Below are positions 63,159 through 64,000 of a DNA stretch of 64,000 bases, one piece after another. Position numbers and translations under genes: made by a program. How positions within the stretch are numbered: position 1 is the stretch's first letter; every line of letters begins with the position of its first letter. The notes under the pieces were generated by a model that saw only the letters and a list, made by a program, of their open reading frames with translations, searched no databases and was not told the DNA's origin. The stretch is from positions 682,001 to 746,000 of the forward strand of contig NZ_BBOM01000007.1 in assembly GCF_000974485.1 (NCBI RefSeq). Direction: 5' to 3'. The stretch comes from Streptomyces sp. NBRC 109706. GTDB taxonomy: Bacteria > Actinomycetota > Actinomycetes > Streptomycetales > Streptomycetaceae.

Positions 63159-63926
63159 ATGTCCCATGCCACCCAGGTGCTCAACTCCGAGTGGACCAAG
63201 ATCCGCACGGTGCGCTCCACCGGATGGACGCTGGCCAGCGTCCTGGTGGTGACGGTGGGCTTCGGCATGCTGATCAGCGCGCTGATCCGACACGGTTTCG
63301 ACGATCTCTCCCGCGAGGAGCGGCTCACCTTCGACCCCACCCTGACCAGCTTCGCCGGCCTTACGATCGGCCAGCTGGCGATGATCGCCTTCGGCATCCT
63401 GGTGGTGTCCAACGAGTACAGCACGGGGATGATCCGCGCCTCCCTCTCGGCGGTGCCGATCCGCGGCCAACTCCTCACCGCGAAGGTCGCGGTGGCGACG
63501 GCCCTGGCTCTGGCGGTCGGCATGGTCACCAGCTTCGCCACCTTTCTGCTCGGCCAGGCGATGCTGGGCGAACACCGCACGGACCTGGGCGCGCCCGGCG
63601 TGCTGCGTGCGGTGCTGGGCGCCGGCCTCTATCTGGGGCTGATCGCGCTCTTCGCGATGGGCGTCACCTGGATGCTGCGCAGCCCGCTGCTGTCGTTCGG
63701 GGTGCAGATCCCGTTCTTCTTCATGATCTCCAGCATCCTGGCCAACGTGCCGGCGACGGAACGCATCGGCGACTACCTGCCGGACCAGGCGGGTTCCCGC
63801 GTGCTGGCGGTGGTGGACAGCGGCGACTGGCCCTACGGCCCCTGGACCGGCCTACTGATCATGCTCGCCTGGGTGGCCGCCGCCCTCCTCGGCGCCTGGT
63901 ACGTCCTCCGCCACCGCGACGCGTAG
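63159..63926 (+). CDS. ABC-2 type transporter permease
   Basis: The 255-residue membrane protein has six hydrophobic segments (about 22-42, 60-85, 105-130, 145-168, 175-195 and 225-248). It contains NEYSTGMIRASLSAVPIR, typical of the ABC-2 family permeases that pair with an ATPase of the preceding type. ATG 63159 starts 3 nt after the ATPase stop. Nothing is seen in the remaining 74 nt of the window. Confidence 0.9.
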   Translation: MSHATQVLNSEWTKIRTVRSTGWTLASVLVVTVGFGMLISALIRHGFDDLSREERLTFDPTLTSFAGLTIGQLAMIAFGILVVSNEYSTGMIRASLSAVPIRGQLLTAKVAVATALALAVGMVTSFATFLLGQAMLGEHRTDLGAPGVLRAVLGAGLYLGLIALFAMGVTWMLRSPLLSFGVQIPFFFMISSILANVPATERIGDYLPDQAGSRVLAVVDSGDWPYGPWTGLLIMLAWVAAALLGAWYVLRHRDA

Positions 63927-64000
63927 CCCTCGCCCCGGGCCGGGGTGAGCAGCCCCCGGACGGGGTGGGGACGGCTCCCGGAGAACGGGCCAGAACCAGC

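Overview
The window is high-GC actinobacterial DNA and reads as a Streptomyces or close-relative chromosome core. Supporting signs are third-position GC bias, frequent GTG starts, many apparently leaderless genes, and a gene order that, from memory and not checked by search, follows the S. coelicolor SCO5394 to about SCO5456 interval in inverted order. There is no rRNA, tRNA, CRISPR array, transposase or phage gene.

Layout. 1-4.3 kb: the 5' part of a glycogen debranching enzyme (glgX), a lipoprotein L,D-transpeptidase, an enoyl-CoA hydratase, a RsbW-like ATPase and a small Cys-rich protein. 4.5-8.3 kb: a heterodimeric ABC exporter. It and the small Cys-rich gene are divergently driven by two near-perfect RecA-NDp (DNA-damage, PafBC-type) promoters. 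8.9-30 kb: alpha-glucan metabolism. glgP is on the minus strand; glgE-treS and then mak (pep2) and glgB are on the plus strand. This is the GlgE route, in which trehalose goes to maltose, maltose-1-phosphate, linear glucan and branched glucan. Between glgP and glgE lie a five-gene peptide-type ABC operon and a secreted two-domain pectinolytic enzyme (PL11 plus PL3). 28.8-31.6 kb: an amidohydrolase, a Uma2-type protein and a threonine dehydratase-like enzyme. 32.4-38.5 kb: glycolytic and overflow genes pfkA, pta-ackA and pyk, ending in a perfect 54-bp palindrome. 38.5-41.2 kb: a three-gene operon (DUF6230 protein, DUF6114 membrane protein, secreted Pro/Glu-rich protein). 41.7-44.4 kb: a thioredoxin-TPR protein and isobutyryl-CoA mutase large subunit icmA. 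44.5-51.5 kb: GH6 glucanase, glxA (radical copper oxidase) and cslA (cellulose-synthase-like), flanked on both sides by a DUF3817 gene plus a MarR regulator. 51.5-54.6 kb: an OmpR-type two-component system divergent from a PepSY protein, both unusually rich in aspartate. 54.7-57.5 kb: meaB GTPase, thiolase and methylmalonyl-CoA epimerase. 57.6-62.2 kb: scy and filP, coiled-coil polar-growth cytoskeleton genes. 62.2-63.9 kb: an ABC-2 type transporter pair.

Themes. (1) Storage-carbon handling (glg genes), glycolysis/acetate metabolism and acyl-CoA mutase chemistry sit together. (2) Hyphal tip functions (cslA-glxA glycan, scy and filP) are only about 7 kb apart. (3) Regulation is visible in the DNA: phased direct repeats, palindromic operators inside promoters, an intercistronic hairpin after the solute-binding protein gene, and about ten genes with a TAnnnT box 6-8 nt before the start codon. 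(4) Three long gene-free stretches (8.3-8.9, 11.5-11.95 and 31.6-32.37 kb) are filled with degenerate GC-rich repeats.

All family assignments come from reading the translated sequence and motif memory; no database search was run.
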